A program made the translations under genes and the position numbers. The notes beneath the pieces were generated by a model. That model was given only the letters and a program-made list of their open reading frames with translations, ran no database searches and was not told the DNA's origin. From contig NZ_JAJGBN010000009.1 in assembly GCF_020782875.1 (NCBI RefSeq), positions 30,497 to 94,496 on the forward strand: a stretch of DNA of 64,000 bases, given 5' to 3'. The DNA comes from Allomuricauda sp. M10. GTDB taxonomy: Bacteria > Bacteroidota > Bacteroidia > Flavobacteriales > Flavobacteriaceae. Each line of letters starts with the position of its first letter. Position 1 is the first letter of the stretch. Positions 27,699-35,129 of this stretch are shown in pieces.

Positions 27699-28880
27699 CT
27701 ATAATTTAAAATAATCAATATAATTCTGTAAATCTTTATCTCCGCGACCGGAAAGGTTCACTACCACCACATCGTCCTCGTTAAATTTTCGGTCTTTAAA
27801 GATGGCCAATGCATGAGAAGACTCAATGGCTGGAATGATGCCTTCCAATTTACAGAGGTCCAGACCAGCTTTCATGGCCTCATCATCGGTAATGGAAATG
27901 AATTCCCCACGACCTGAGGTGTACAAATGTGCATGCAAGGGTCCTACGCCAGGGTAATCTAATCCAGCAGAAATGGAGTAGGGTTCCGTAATCTGGCCAT
28001 CCGGGGTCTGCATCAACAAGGTCTTGCTCCCGTGAATAATGCCTACTTTACCCAAAGCAGAGGTTGCTGCACTTTCCCCGGAATGAATGCCTTTTCCTGC
28101 CGCTTCCACCGCAATGATCCCCACCTCGGGAGTGTCCAGAAAATGATAGAAAGCCCCTGCGGCATTGCTACCCCCGCCGACACAGGCCACCACAAAATCT
28201 GGATTTTCACGGCCTTCTTTTTCAAACAATTGGGATTTGATTTCTTCAGAAATGACCGATTGAAATCGGGCCACCATGTCCGGATAAGGGTGCGGACCTA
28301 CGACCGAGCCGATAATGTAATGCGTATCCACAGGATTGTTGATCCAATCGCGGATGGCTTCGTTGGTGGCATCCTTAAGGGTTTTACTGCCAGAAGTGGC
28401 AGGTCGTACCTCCGCTCCCAACATTTTCATCCGGGCCACATTGGGCGCTTGGCGGGCAATGTCGATCTCGCCCATATACACCACACATTCAATACCCATC
28501 AGGGCACAAACCGTTGCCGTAGCCACACCATGCTGACCTGCGCCGGTTTCGGCAATGATGCGGTGTTTACCCAATCTTTTGGCCATCAAAATCTGACCGA
28601 TGGTATTGTTGACCTTGTGTGCACCGGTATGGCAAAGATCTTCGCGCTTCAGGTAAATCTTGGTGTTATACTTTTTGGATAGGCGTTCCGCATAATATAA
28701 AGGTGTGGGTCGGCCTACATAATCCTTCAGCAATTGATGGAACTCTTCCTGAAAAGAAGGTTCCGCCATGATCTGAAGGTAGTTCTGCCGAAGCTCCTCA
28801 CAATTGGGATACAACATTTCGGGGATGAAAGCTCCTCCAAATTCTCCGTAATAGCCTCGTTCATCAGCGTGATAACTCAT
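27699..28880 (-). CDS. trpB: Tryptophan synthase beta chain
   Basis: PLP enzyme that condenses indole and serine to tryptophan. The 393-residue TrpB1 form is complete. The PLP lysine is in [37 protein letters not shown] follows, and the glycine-rich phosphate loop is [19 protein letters not shown] is the C-terminal signature. It begins 2 nt after trpF, so the two are translationally coupled. Confidence 0.98.
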   Translation of the reverse strand: MSYHADERGYYGEFGGAFIPEMLYPNCEELRQNYLQIMAEPSFQEEFHQLLKDYVGRPTPLYYAERLSKKYNTKIYLKREDLCHTGAHKVNNTIGQILMAKRLGKHRIIAETGAGQHGVATATVCALMGIECVVYMGEIDIARQAPNVARMKMLGAEVRPATSGSKTLKDATNEAIRDWINNPVDTHYIIGSVVGPHPYPDMVARFQSVISEEIKSQLFEKEGRENPDFVVACVGGGSNAAGAFYHFLDTPEVGIIAVEAAGKGIHSGESAATSALGKVGIIHGSKTLLMQTPDGQITEPYSISAGLDYPGVGPLHAHLYTSGRGEFISITDDEAMKAGLDLCKLEGIIPAIESSHALAIFKDRKFNEDDVVVVNLSGRGDKDLQNYIDYFKL

Positions 28881-28882
28881 AA

Positions 28883-29599
28883 TCAGTTGTCAGTTTTAAA
28901 TTGTAAATCGTCAGAGAGTGCATTGATAAATGATTTCAATGACGTTATATCTTTTAGTCCTGGCTCGGTCTCGAATTTGCTGTTCACATCTATGGCGAAG
29001 CAATATCGTGAGGCCGGACTATTTAAAAATTCCTTTAGTTTATCTACGGATTCCAATCCAATTCCCCCACTTAAAAAGAAGGGTTTGGTGGATGGATAAT
29101 GTTCCAAAACGGACCAATCGAAAGTATACCCATTTCCGCCCGGCAATTTTCCCTTGGTATCGAAAAGGAAATAATCGCAAACGGATTCATAATCTTTCAA
29201 GACCGAAAAATCAAAATCATCTTTAATGGAAAACACTTTGAGGATTTCCAAATTTGTCAGGTCGAGCGGAGTCGAGACCTCGTTTTCATCTTCAACTTTC
29301 TGGTTTCTCGACTGCGCTCGAAATGACAGAAAGTTGGATTTTAATTCGGAACAATATGCAACACTTTCCTTCCCATGGAGTTGCACTGCATCCAATCTGT
29401 ACTGGCTCACTTTTTCTAAGACCACTTCTAAAGGAGCGTCCACAAATACACCCACTTTTTTAATGGATTTTGACAATTGGGGCATTGCTCCCTTAAAATA
29501 CCGTGAGGAAGGTTCCCAGAAAATAAAACCCAGGTAATCGGGGTGCAGTTGTGCCACCTCGTTAGGGTTCTGATTCATGCCGCAGATTTTTAGTTTCAT
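28883..29599 (-). CDS. trpF: Phosphoribosylanthranilate isomerase carrying a repeat-derived insert
   Basis: Isomerises phosphoribosylanthranilate to CdRP. The start at 29599 ([12 protein letters not shown]) matches the family; a longer frame starts inside a repeat. KLKICG carries the catalytic Cys, [10 protein letters not shown] and [20 protein letters not shown] the catalytic Asp and phosphate loop, and [11 protein letters not shown] the second phosphate site. At 238 residues it is longer than the usual 200-215. The excess of about 28 residues ([20 protein letters not shown] and following) coincides with a complete inverted-repeat element at 29255-29328. The reading frame is kept. All catalytic residues remain, so the enzyme is probably active. 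Confidence 0.95.
   Translation of the reverse strand: MKLKICGMNQNPNEVAQLHPDYLGFIFWEPSSRYFKGAMPQLSKSIKKVGVFVDAPLEVVLEKVSQYRLDAVQLHGKESVAYCSELKSNFLSFRAQSRNQKVEDENEVSTPLDLTNLEILKVFSIKDDFDFSVLKDYESVCDYFLFDTKGKLPGGNGYTFDWSVLEHYPSTKPFFLSGGIGLESVDKLKEFLNSPASRYCFAIDVNSKFETEPGLKDITSLKSFINALSDDLQFKTDN
29255..29328 (-). repeat. Complete GAGCGnAGTCGA inverted-repeat element inside trpF
   Basis: Left arm TGTCAGGTCGAGCGGAGTCG..., right arm ...CTCGACTGCGCTCGAAATGACA, with outer ends TGTCA/TGACA, total 74 bp. It can fold into a long hairpin. It matches intergenic copies at 59736-59812 and others, but here lies wholly in coding sequence and in frame. Confidence 0.85.
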
Positions 29600-29607
29600 G
29601 GTTTTTT

Positions 29608-29679
29608 TGTCATTTCGAACAAATGTGAGAAATCTCAAAATAGATTTCGACTACGCTCAATCTCCTATTAGGAGTAACA
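29608..29679. repeat. Intergenic inverted-repeat element, trpC-trpF gap, copy 1
   Basis: Runs from TGTCATTTCGAAC to GGAGTAACA and includes GATTTCGACTACGCTCAATC. It is a degenerate member of the same repeat family. Its right part is the uninterrupted counterpart of the copy at 29711-29820. Confidence 0.6.
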
Positions 29680-29710
29680 TTTTTTAATTCAGTAATACTT
29701 TTTCTTTATT

Positions 29711-29820
29711 TGTCATTCCGAAATAAGCAGCGCGATTGAGGAATCTCTTTTTTAGATTTCTCACTTGGATTTCGACTACCTGCCGGCCGGCCGGCGCTCA
29801 ATCTTCATTTCGAAATGACA
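29711..29820. repeat. Intergenic inverted-repeat element, trpC-trpF gap, copy 2 with nested insert
   Basis: Begins TGTCATTCCGAAATAAG and ends CATTTCGAAATGACA, touching the trpC stop codon. Relative to copy 1 it carries 16 extra GC-rich bases near 29780-29795 (CTGCCGGCCGGCCGGC) between GACTAC and GCTCA. The insert is itself a CCGG repeat. Confidence 0.65.
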
Positions 29821-30606
29821 TTATTTATTTAATTCATCAATAAATTCTTTGGCACTGGCACCAGGATCATCCGTTTTCATGAAATTCTCACCGATCAAAA
29901 ATCCTTGGTACCCAAATTCCTTTAATTCCTGAATGGCCCCAATGGAACTGATGCCGCTTTCGGACACTTTTACAAAATCATCCGGTATCTGCGCAGCCAG
30001 TGATTTGCTGGTATCCAAACTCACTTCGAAGGTTTTCAGGTTTCTGTTGTTCACTCCCAACATATCCAGACTGGGCATGATGGATTTCTGGAGTTCCTCT
30101 CTGTCGTGGACTTCCAACAGAACATCCAAGCCCAAGCTTTTGGCCAATTCCGAAAGCGTCTTGATTTCCTCACGGGACAAAATGGCCGCAATCAACAAAA
30201 TGACATCGGCACCGTAGGCTTTGGCCTCTACAATTTGATATTCATCTATGATGAATTCTTTTCGCAATAGGGGAATGTTCACGGTGGCCCTAGCCAAAAG
30301 CAAGTCATCCAAAGAGCCACCGAAATACTTTCCATCCGTTAAAACGGACATGCCACAAACTCCTGCATCGGCATAGCCTTTGGCTACATCCTGTACGTTC
30401 AGATTTTGGTTGATGACCGATTTGGATGGCGATCGTCTTTTGTGTTCGGCAATAATACCCGTACTGCTTTTGCGCAACACTGCCGCTAAAGAAACCGAAG
30501 TATGTTCCATCATCACCGAAGCTTCCAATTGGGGAAGGGTGATCAAGGTTTTTTTCAATTCGACCTCTTTGCGTTTGTCGGCCACTATTTTGTCTAGTAT
30601 GTTCAT
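29821..30606 (-). CDS. trpC: Indole-3-glycerol phosphate synthase
   Basis: Closes the indole ring, turning CdRP into indole-3-glycerol phosphate. The 261-residue TIM barrel shows IIAEHKRRSPSKSVIN (catalytic Glu and Lys), VLTDGKYFGGSLDDL, LLRKEFIIDEYQI (catalytic Lys), GVNNRNLKTFEV and KVSESGISSI. It is a stand-alone enzyme, not fused to TrpF. Its stop touches the repeat on one side, and a repeat-filled gap of 227 nt separates it from trpD. Confidence 0.97.
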   Translation of the reverse strand: MNILDKIVADKRKEVELKKTLITLPQLEASVMMEHTSVSLAAVLRKSSTGIIAEHKRRSPSKSVINQNLNVQDVAKGYADAGVCGMSVLTDGKYFGGSLDDLLLARATVNIPLLRKEFIIDEYQIVEAKAYGADVILLIAAILSREEIKTLSELAKSLGLDVLLEVHDREELQKSIMPSLDMLGVNNRNLKTFEVSLDTSKSLAAQIPDDFVKVSESGISSIGAIQELKEFGYQGFLIGENFMKTDDPGASAKEFIDELNK

Positions 30607-30626
30607 GTATTCTTTATCATAATGAG

Positions 30627-30647
30627 TTGCTGAAACGAGTTCAGCAA
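30627..30647. repeat. Short hairpin in the trpD-trpC gap
   Basis: TTGCTGAA, loop ACGAG, TTCAGCAA: an 8-bp stem with a 5-nt loop, about 20 nt before the trpC start in the sense of transcription. It could be part of a repeat or a processing site. No U-tract follows in the trp direction. Confidence 0.45.
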
Positions 30648-30663
30648 GACGTCTTTTTTTACT

Positions 30664-30800
30664 TTCGACTTCGCTTAGGAAACGCCAGCTTAGTCATTCT
30701 GAACGAAGTGAAGAAACTCTTTTTGTGTTATATCTTCCTTCGACTCCGCTCAGGAAACGTTAGCATCATATTTTAGTCATTCTGAGCAAAGTGAAGAATC
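30664..30800. repeat. Two tandem half-elements in the trpD-trpC gap
   Basis: TTCGACTTCGCTTAGGAAAC (from 30664) and TTCGACTCCGCTCAGGAAAC (from 30739) each precede a TTAGTCATTCTGA.C.AAGTGAAGAA stretch. They are two direct copies of one member of the GAGCGnAGTCGA family, with about 80% identity by eye. Confidence 0.6.
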
Positions 30801-30833
30801 TAATAAATTCTCACATCTGCCATCGAGATGACA

Positions 30834-31829
30834 CTAATTTCTACTCAATTTTTGCAACTTCCTCAACGCCTCCAATCCTTTTCCGCCTAATAGCGATTCC
30901 TTGGCCAGTTCAAAACCTGCTTTTGGAGTAATACCCTTCACAGTGGCAATAGCTACCCCGGCATTGGCACAGACCACATTGTTCTGGGCCTCGGTTCCCC
31001 TTCCTTGTAGAACCTTCATAAATATTTGGGCCGATTCGGTGATGTCATCACCACCGGTAATTTCTTCTTGGGTTACTTTTTCCACCCCAAAATCGGCTGG
31101 GGTCAACATGGCTTCGGAGTTGTTGGAAATGGTCTTAGTGTCACCTGTTAGCGAGATTTCATCGTAACCGTCCAAGGCGTTCAAAATGGTAAACTTTTTA
31201 TCGGTGTTCTGATAGAGATATCCGTACATCCGTGCCAGTTCCAAATTGTACACCCCTACCATTTGGTTCTTTGGAAAGGCAGGGTTAACCATGGGGCCCA
31301 ACATATTGAAAAAGGTTTTTACGGCCAGTTCCCTTCGGATGGGTCCCACATTTTTCATGGCAGGGTGGAAGAGGGGTGCGTGCAACACGCAAATACCCGC
31401 TTCTTCAATGGAACGCTTTAAAAAATCACGATCGTTACTGAACTTGATTCCCAAAAATTCCATCACATTGCTACTGCCATATTTGGAGGAAACCCCGTAG
31501 TTGCCGTGTTTGGTCACAGGAATTCCTGCCCCGGCCGTTACAAAGGAAGCCAAGGTGGAAATGTTGAAAGTATCCTTACCGTCACCCCCGGTTCCGCAAA
31601 GGTCGATAGGGTCGTAATCCGATAGGTCCACCGCCAGACAAAGGTCCAAAAGGGCATCACGGAAGCCTTCAAGTTCCTCAATGGTGACACTTCGCATCAT
31701 GTAGACAGTAAGGAATGCAGCAATCTGTGATGTATTGTAATCACCTTTGGCAATGTTCACCAATACCTGTTTGGCCTCTTCCTTGGGCAATATTTCGTGA
31801 TTGATCAGTTTGTTTAAAGTCTCTTTCAT
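30834..31829 (-). CDS. trpD: Anthranilate phosphoribosyltransferase
   Basis: Joins PRPP and anthranilate. The 331-residue protein has the N-terminal helical domain and the glycine-rich PRPP loop DLCGTGGDGKDTFNISTLAS, then KHGNYGVSSKYGSSNVMEFL and GPMVNPAFP. It is a stand-alone enzyme, not fused to TrpG. Trp-operon member, followed by a repeat-rich gap. Confidence 0.97.
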   Translation of the reverse strand: MKETLNKLINHEILPKEEAKQVLVNIAKGDYNTSQIAAFLTVYMMRSVTIEELEGFRDALLDLCLAVDLSDYDPIDLCGTGGDGKDTFNISTLASFVTAGAGIPVTKHGNYGVSSKYGSSNVMEFLGIKFSNDRDFLKRSIEEAGICVLHAPLFHPAMKNVGPIRRELAVKTFFNMLGPMVNPAFPKNQMVGVYNLELARMYGYLYQNTDKKFTILNALDGYDEISLTGDTKTISNNSEAMLTPADFGVEKVTQEEITGGDDITESAQIFMKVLQGRGTEAQNNVVCANAGVAIATVKGITPKAGFELAKESLLGGKGLEALRKLQKLSRN

Positions 31830-31840
31830 TTCAGTATATT

Positions 31841-31948
31841 GTTATTCTACATGGATGCTGAGCGGAGTCGAAGCATAATGTGGAATTAGTATGATTTGGT
31901 TTCCTAGTTTCCCTTCGACTACGCTCAGGGTACTGCAAGGATGACATA
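31841..31948. repeat. Intergenic inverted-repeat element, trpG-trpD gap
   Basis: GCTGAGCGGAGTCGAAGCA (31857-31875) and CCCTTCGACTACGCTCAGGG (31911-31930) are inverted copies of the family core and could fold into one long hairpin between trpG and trpD. Confidence 0.65.
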
Positions 31949-31951
31949 TTG

Positions 31952-32518
31952 CTAGCTATCCAGCCAATTTTTAAGCATTTGTTTTCCTTCTGGGGTCAAG
32001 ACGGATTCAGGATGAAACTGTACTGCAGTGACATCATAATCTTTATGTCGAAGTGACATGATCTGCCCGTTTTCATCAACCGAGGTAATTTCCAATACTT
32101 CGGGAACCTTGGGATCCACCACCCAGGAATGATATCTTCCCACCTGAAGGTTTTTCGCCATCCCTTTGAAAATGGGGTCGTCCTTGATGACGGTGATGGT
32201 AGTGGCCACCCCATGATACACCTTGTCCAAATTCACCAACGTGCCGCCAAAAACTTCACCAATGGCCTGCAATCCTAAGCAGACGCCAAAAATACTTTTG
32301 GTTGGAGCGTACGTTTTGATAATTTCCTTCAACAGTCCTGCCTCATCAGGAACACCCGGCCCGGGGGACAACACAATGTATTGGAACGGTTCCACTTCAT
32401 CCAAAGTGAGCTGGTCGTTCCGTTTTACGATAACCTCGCAATCCAAATCTTCCAGATAGTGCACCAAATTATAGGTGAAACTATCGTAATTGTCAATCAT
32501 TAAAATCTTCCTTCCCAT
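31952..32518 (-). CDS. trpG: Anthranilate synthase glutaminase subunit
   Basis: Supplies ammonia from glutamine to TrpE. The 188-residue class I glutamine amidotransferase has the oxyanion motif LSPGPGVPDEAG, the nucleophile Cys in GVCLGLQAIGEVFGG, and the His/Glu pair in TAVQFHPESVLTPEG. Such subunits often also serve PabB in folate synthesis; no pabB is in the window. It begins 2 nt after trpE. Confidence 0.96.
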   Translation of the reverse strand: MGRKILMIDNYDSFTYNLVHYLEDLDCEVIVKRNDQLTLDEVEPFQYIVLSPGPGVPDEAGLLKEIIKTYAPTKSIFGVCLGLQAIGEVFGGTLVNLDKVYHGVATTITVIKDDPIFKGMAKNLQVGRYHSWVVDPKVPEVLEITSVDENGQIMSLRHKDYDVTAVQFHPESVLTPEGKQMLKNWLDS

Positions 32519-32520
32519 GG

Positions 32521-33924
32521 TTAGATCGTTTCGGCAATTTCAAGGGCTTTGTTCAAAGCGCCCAATTTATTATAGGTTTCCTGTAGTTCGTCCTCGGCAT
32601 TGGATGCGGCCACCAATCCAGCCCCTGCTTGGTAATGCAGTTCATGATTTTTGCTTAAGAAGGTCCGGATCATGATGGCGTGGTTAAAGTTGCCTTCAAA
32701 ATCCATGAAACCAATTGCACCACCATAATAGGAACGGCTGGTTTTCTCGTATTTTTCAATGAGTTGCATGGCCATGTGTTTGGGAGCGCCACTCAAAGTT
32801 CCCGCAGGGAAAGTATCGGCCACCACTTTCATGGTACTGATGTCCTTCTTTTTGTGTCCGGTAACTTTGGAAACCAAATGGATTACGTGAGAGAAGTATT
32901 GTACCTCACGATATGTTTCCACGTTCACAGTGTTGCCATTTCGGCTGAGGTCGTTTCGGGCCAGATCCACCAGCATCACATGCTCGCTATTTTCCTTATC
33001 GTCTTGGGCCAGTTTTTTGGCAAGTTCTGCATCCTTTTCATCATTTCCGGTACGTTTGTAGGTGCCGGCAATGGGATGGATCTCTGCCTTACCATCCTTC
33101 ACGATCAATTGTGCTTCGGGTGAACTTCCAAAAATCTTGAAATTCCCGTAATCAAAATAGAATAGGTAAGGGGAGGGGTTGATGGAGCGCAGGGCACGGT
33201 ACACATTGAATTCATCCCCTTTGAATTTTTGTGTGAACCTTCGGGAAAGTACCAATTGGAAGACATCCCCACGTTGGCAATGCTTTTTGGCGAGTTCCAC
33301 ATGTTCCTTGTATTCCTCGTCCTTCAAATTAGATTTGGGCTCTCCTTCCTTATTGAAATTATAGGAAGAAAAAGTACGCACATTGAAAAGTTGCTCGATC
33401 TCATCCACATTACTTTCCGAATCATAACAATGAGCGAACAGGTAAGCTTCGTTTTTAAAATGGTTGATGGCAATGATGTTCTTATAAACTGCATAGTAGA
33501 TGTCTGGAATGCTAACGGAATCTTCTTTTTTAGAAATGTCCACATCCTCAAAATAGCGGACCGCATCATAGGCCATATAACCAAAAAGGCCATTGTTGAT
33601 AAATTTAAAGCCGTTTTGGGTCACCGAGAATTGACTCGCAAAATTATGGATAACCTCGGTTACATCAGTAGAAGAATCAATGGTTGTTTCCAACTTTTTA
33701 CCATTGGGAAATTGTTGCGTAATGGTCTCATTTTCCACTTTGATAGATGCAATGGGATTGCAACAGATATATGAAAAGCTGTTATCGTTGGCGTGGTAGT
33801 CGCTACTTTCCAGCAAAATGCTATTCGGGAATTTGTCCCTGACCTTAAGATAGACACTCACCGGGGTAATGGTGTCTGCCAAGATTTTTTTGTAATGTGT
33901 TTTTAACGAGTATATCATTTTCAT
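32521..33924 (-). CDS. trpE: Anthranilate synthase component I
   Basis: Makes anthranilate from chorismate. The 467-residue protein starts MKMIYSLKTHYKKILADTIT (ATG 33924; a GTG at 33936 and an ATG at 33918 are alternatives). The N-terminal tryptophan feedback site is suggested by LLESSDYH. The chorismate domain shows GDVFQLVLSRRF, SPEAQLIV, PIAGTYKRTGNDEKDAELAK, DLARNDLSRNG and FPAGTLSGAPK. It is the first biosynthetic gene of the operon. A hairpin (33930-33947) lies 6 nt before its start and bounds the GIY-YIG module upstream. Confidence 0.97.
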   Translation of the reverse strand: MKMIYSLKTHYKKILADTITPVSVYLKVRDKFPNSILLESSDYHANDNSFSYICCNPIASIKVENETITQQFPNGKKLETTIDSSTDVTEVIHNFASQFSVTQNGFKFINNGLFGYMAYDAVRYFEDVDISKKEDSVSIPDIYYAVYKNIIAINHFKNEAYLFAHCYDSESNVDEIEQLFNVRTFSSYNFNKEGEPKSNLKDEEYKEHVELAKKHCQRGDVFQLVLSRRFTQKFKGDEFNVYRALRSINPSPYLFYFDYGNFKIFGSSPEAQLIVKDGKAEIHPIAGTYKRTGNDEKDAELAKKLAQDDKENSEHVMLVDLARNDLSRNGNTVNVETYREVQYFSHVIHLVSKVTGHKKKDISTMKVVADTFPAGTLSGAPKHMAMQLIEKYEKTSRSYYGGAIGFMDFEGNFNHAIMIRTFLSKNHELHYQAGAGLVAASNAEDELQETYNKLGALNKALEIAETI

Positions 33925-33929
33925 TTCTA

Positions 33930-33947
33930 TTTCCACGGAGGTGGAAA
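33930..33947. repeat. Terminal hairpin next to trpE
   Basis: TTTCCAC, loop GGAG, GTGGAAA: a perfect 7-bp stem. It lies 6 nt before the trpE ATG in the transcript and could also affect translation of trpE. Confidence 0.8.
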
Positions 33948-33956
33948 GCTTTTTGG

Positions 33957-34241
33957 TTAATCAAAGAAATAGGTTAAATCTTCCCAATTTGGATTGAAAT
34001 CATTTATCAAGTTGATTTTCCAATCTCTATTCCATTTTTTTAATTGTTTCTCTCTTCTGATAGCTGGCATCGGAAATTTAAATTTTTCATAGTAGACCAA
34101 TATCTTCAGATTATATCTACTTGCAAATTTGCTTCCAACCCCATGCTTATGTCTGTACATTCTCTTTTTCAAATCGTTGGTATAGCCAATATAAATGGTT
34201 CCCATTTGCTTGTTCGATATGATATAGACATAAAAACTCAT
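33957..34241 (-). CDS. Small GIY-YIG nuclease family protein
   Basis: A 94-residue single-domain URI/GIY-YIG protein. MSFYVYIISNKQMGTIYIGY carries the two motif strands (YVYII and IYIGY). LKKRMYRHKHG has the catalytic Arg, and the acidic catalytic residue is probably the Glu in RREKQLKKWNRDWK. The remaining C-terminus (LINDFNPNWEDLTYF) is typical of the numerous small copies in Bacteroidota. Its cellular task is unknown. It is out of place: it sits between the trp attenuator and trpE on the same strand, so it should be co-transcribed under tryptophan control. Confidence 0.88.
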   Translation of the reverse strand: MSFYVYIISNKQMGTIYIGYTNDLKKRMYRHKHGVGSKFASRYNLKILVYYEKFKFPMPAIRREKQLKKWNRDWKINLINDFNPNWEDLTYFFD

Positions 34242-34256
34242 TTTTAACTTTTAAGA

Positions 34257-34274
34257 TTTCCGCCTTCGCGGAAA
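34257..34274. repeat. Terminal hairpin upstream of the GIY-YIG gene
   Basis: TTTCCGC, loop CTTC, GCGGAAA: a perfect 7-bp stem, the inverted counterpart of the hairpin at 33930-33947. Confidence 0.8.
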
Positions 34275-34290
34275 CAAAAACAAAAGTTCT

Positions 34291-34324
34291 TAAAAAGAAA
34301 AAGGCCTGTCGTGATGACAAGCCT
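34291..34324 (-). terminator. trp attenuator terminator
   Basis: On the minus strand AGGCTTGTC (34324-34316), loop ATCAC and GACAGGCCT (34310-34302) form a 9-bp stem with one G-T pair, followed by TTTTTCTTTTTA. The bases TCACGAC (34314-34308) can instead pair with GTCGTGA (34358-34352) at the end of the leader peptide gene, which would break the terminator. Confidence 0.85.
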
Positions 34325-34351
34325 CTTGTATGGTTATAATGGGGACTTAGC

Positions 34352-34408
34352 TCACGACGTTTGAAGTAAGTTGTTCCACCACCAGTTATTTGCTACTCTG
34401 TTGTTCAT
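34352..34408 (-). CDS. trpL: Tryptophan operon leader peptide
   Basis: An 18-residue open frame, MNNRVANNWWWNNLLQTS, with three consecutive TGG codons, 27 nt upstream of an intrinsic terminator and ahead of trpE. A ribosome stalled at the Trp codons would leave GTCGTGA (34358-34352) free to form the antiterminator. A ribosome that reaches the stop codon would cover it, and the terminator would form. This is the logic of ribosome-mediated attenuation. The promoter -7 box ends 5 nt before the ATG, so the peptide is probably read from a leaderless message. Confidence 0.85.
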   Translation of the reverse strand: MNNRVANNWWWNNLLQTS

Positions 34409-34413
34409 TGCCT

Positions 34414-34444
34414 CAAATATAGGGAGGAATTTTTAACAGGCAAA
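34414..34444 (-). promoter_or_regulatory. trp operon promoter
   Basis: On the minus strand TTTG (34444-34441), a spacer of exactly 19 nt and TATATTTG (34421-34414) give a full match to the Bacteroidota consensus. Transcription should start at about 34409-34407, at the ATG of the leader peptide. Confidence 0.85.
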
Positions 34445-34464
34445 CTTTGTTTTGTTTAAAATTA

Positions 34465-34499
34465 AAAATCCCGTCCAAGATTATCTCGAACGGGATTTT
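34465..34499 (-). terminator. Terminator of the marR-nitroreductase-yceI operon
   Basis: Arms AAAATCCCGT (34465-34474) and ACGGGATTTT (34490-34499) form a perfect 10-bp stem around a 15-nt loop. On the minus strand the stem runs into TTTTTAATTTT. It separates yceI from the trp promoter. Confidence 0.8.
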
Positions 34500-34520
34500 C
34501 ACACACTAAACATGGGCTGA

Positions 34521-35093
34521 CTACATCTGTAGGTCAACTACCAAATCAAATTCGTCGTAGATCAATTTGTCCTTGGCCGTGCCAATGATTCCTGAACCGT
34601 ATTTTACATCGTACTTGGTTCTGTCCACTTTCACGGAAGCAGTTGCTTTGTCGCCATAAACGGAAACATCAAAAGTTACAGGCTCAGTAGTACCTTTAAT
34701 GGTAAGGTCTCCAGTTACGGAATACGAATTTTTACCGGTAGCTTTCACTTTTGTGAAAACCAATTTGGCGGTTGGGTGATTGTCGGTTCCAAAAAAGTCA
34801 TCGGACTTTAAGTGACCGTCCAATTTTCCTTTGTATTCACCTTCCAAATCGGTAGTGTTGATGCTGGTCATATCCACTACAAATTCGCCACCAACCAATT
34901 TTTCTCCGTCAAACTGTAGGGCACCTGATTTAAGGGAAATGGTTCCAGTGTGTGAACCACCCACTTTGTATCCTTTCCAGGTTACATTGCTTTCAGAAGT
35001 TTTTACTTCTTTGGTTTCTTTTTTGATCGGGTTGGCAACGGCTGCTGCTCCAAACAAGGTGATCAACGCTAGGCTTAAAATAGTCTTTTTCAT
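34521..35093 (-). CDS. YceI family protein, exported
   Basis: A 190-residue lipocalin-like protein that holds polyprenoid or other amphiphilic ligands. Signal peptide MKKTILSLALITLFGAAAVA. The mature barrel shows SNVTWKGYKVGGSHTGTISL, FVVDMTSINTTDLEGEYKGK, LDGHLKSDDFFGTDNHPTAK and the C-terminal VKVDRTKYDVKYGSG, all family landmarks. Periplasmic. Last gene of the MarR-controlled set, 36 nt after the nitroreductase gene. Confidence 0.93.
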   Translation of the reverse strand: MKKTILSLALITLFGAAAVANPIKKETKEVKTSESNVTWKGYKVGGSHTGTISLKSGALQFDGEKLVGGEFVVDMTSINTTDLEGEYKGKLDGHLKSDDFFGTDNHPTAKLVFTKVKATGKNSYSVTGDLTIKGTTEPVTFDVSVYGDKATASVKVDRTKYDVKYGSGIIGTAKDKLIYDEFDLVVDLQM

Positions 35094-35129
35094 ACTGTTG
35101 TTTATAATCTGTTTTTAAAGGTTTAAAAT

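Larger units (their letters stand above)
33930..34274 (-). mobile_element. Putative GIY-YIG mobile module bounded by inverted hairpins
   Basis: The 345-bp segment holds only the GIY-YIG gene and two terminal hairpins, each with a 7-bp stem and 4-nt loop: TTTCCAC-GGAG-GTGGAAA (33930-33947) and TTTCCGC-CTTC-GCGGAAA (34257-34274). Read as inverted copies they differ at three positions, and the two stem differences are compensatory (A-T against G-C). Without the segment, trpE would start about 21 nt after the attenuator U-tract, a normal leader arrangement. Mobility is inferred; no target duplication was seen. Confidence 0.5.

Noticed and set aside
29600..29638. Upstream extension of trpF (MRFLTFVRNDKKT)
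   Set aside because: These residues come from the intergenic repeat; the family N-terminus is MKLKICGM at 29599.
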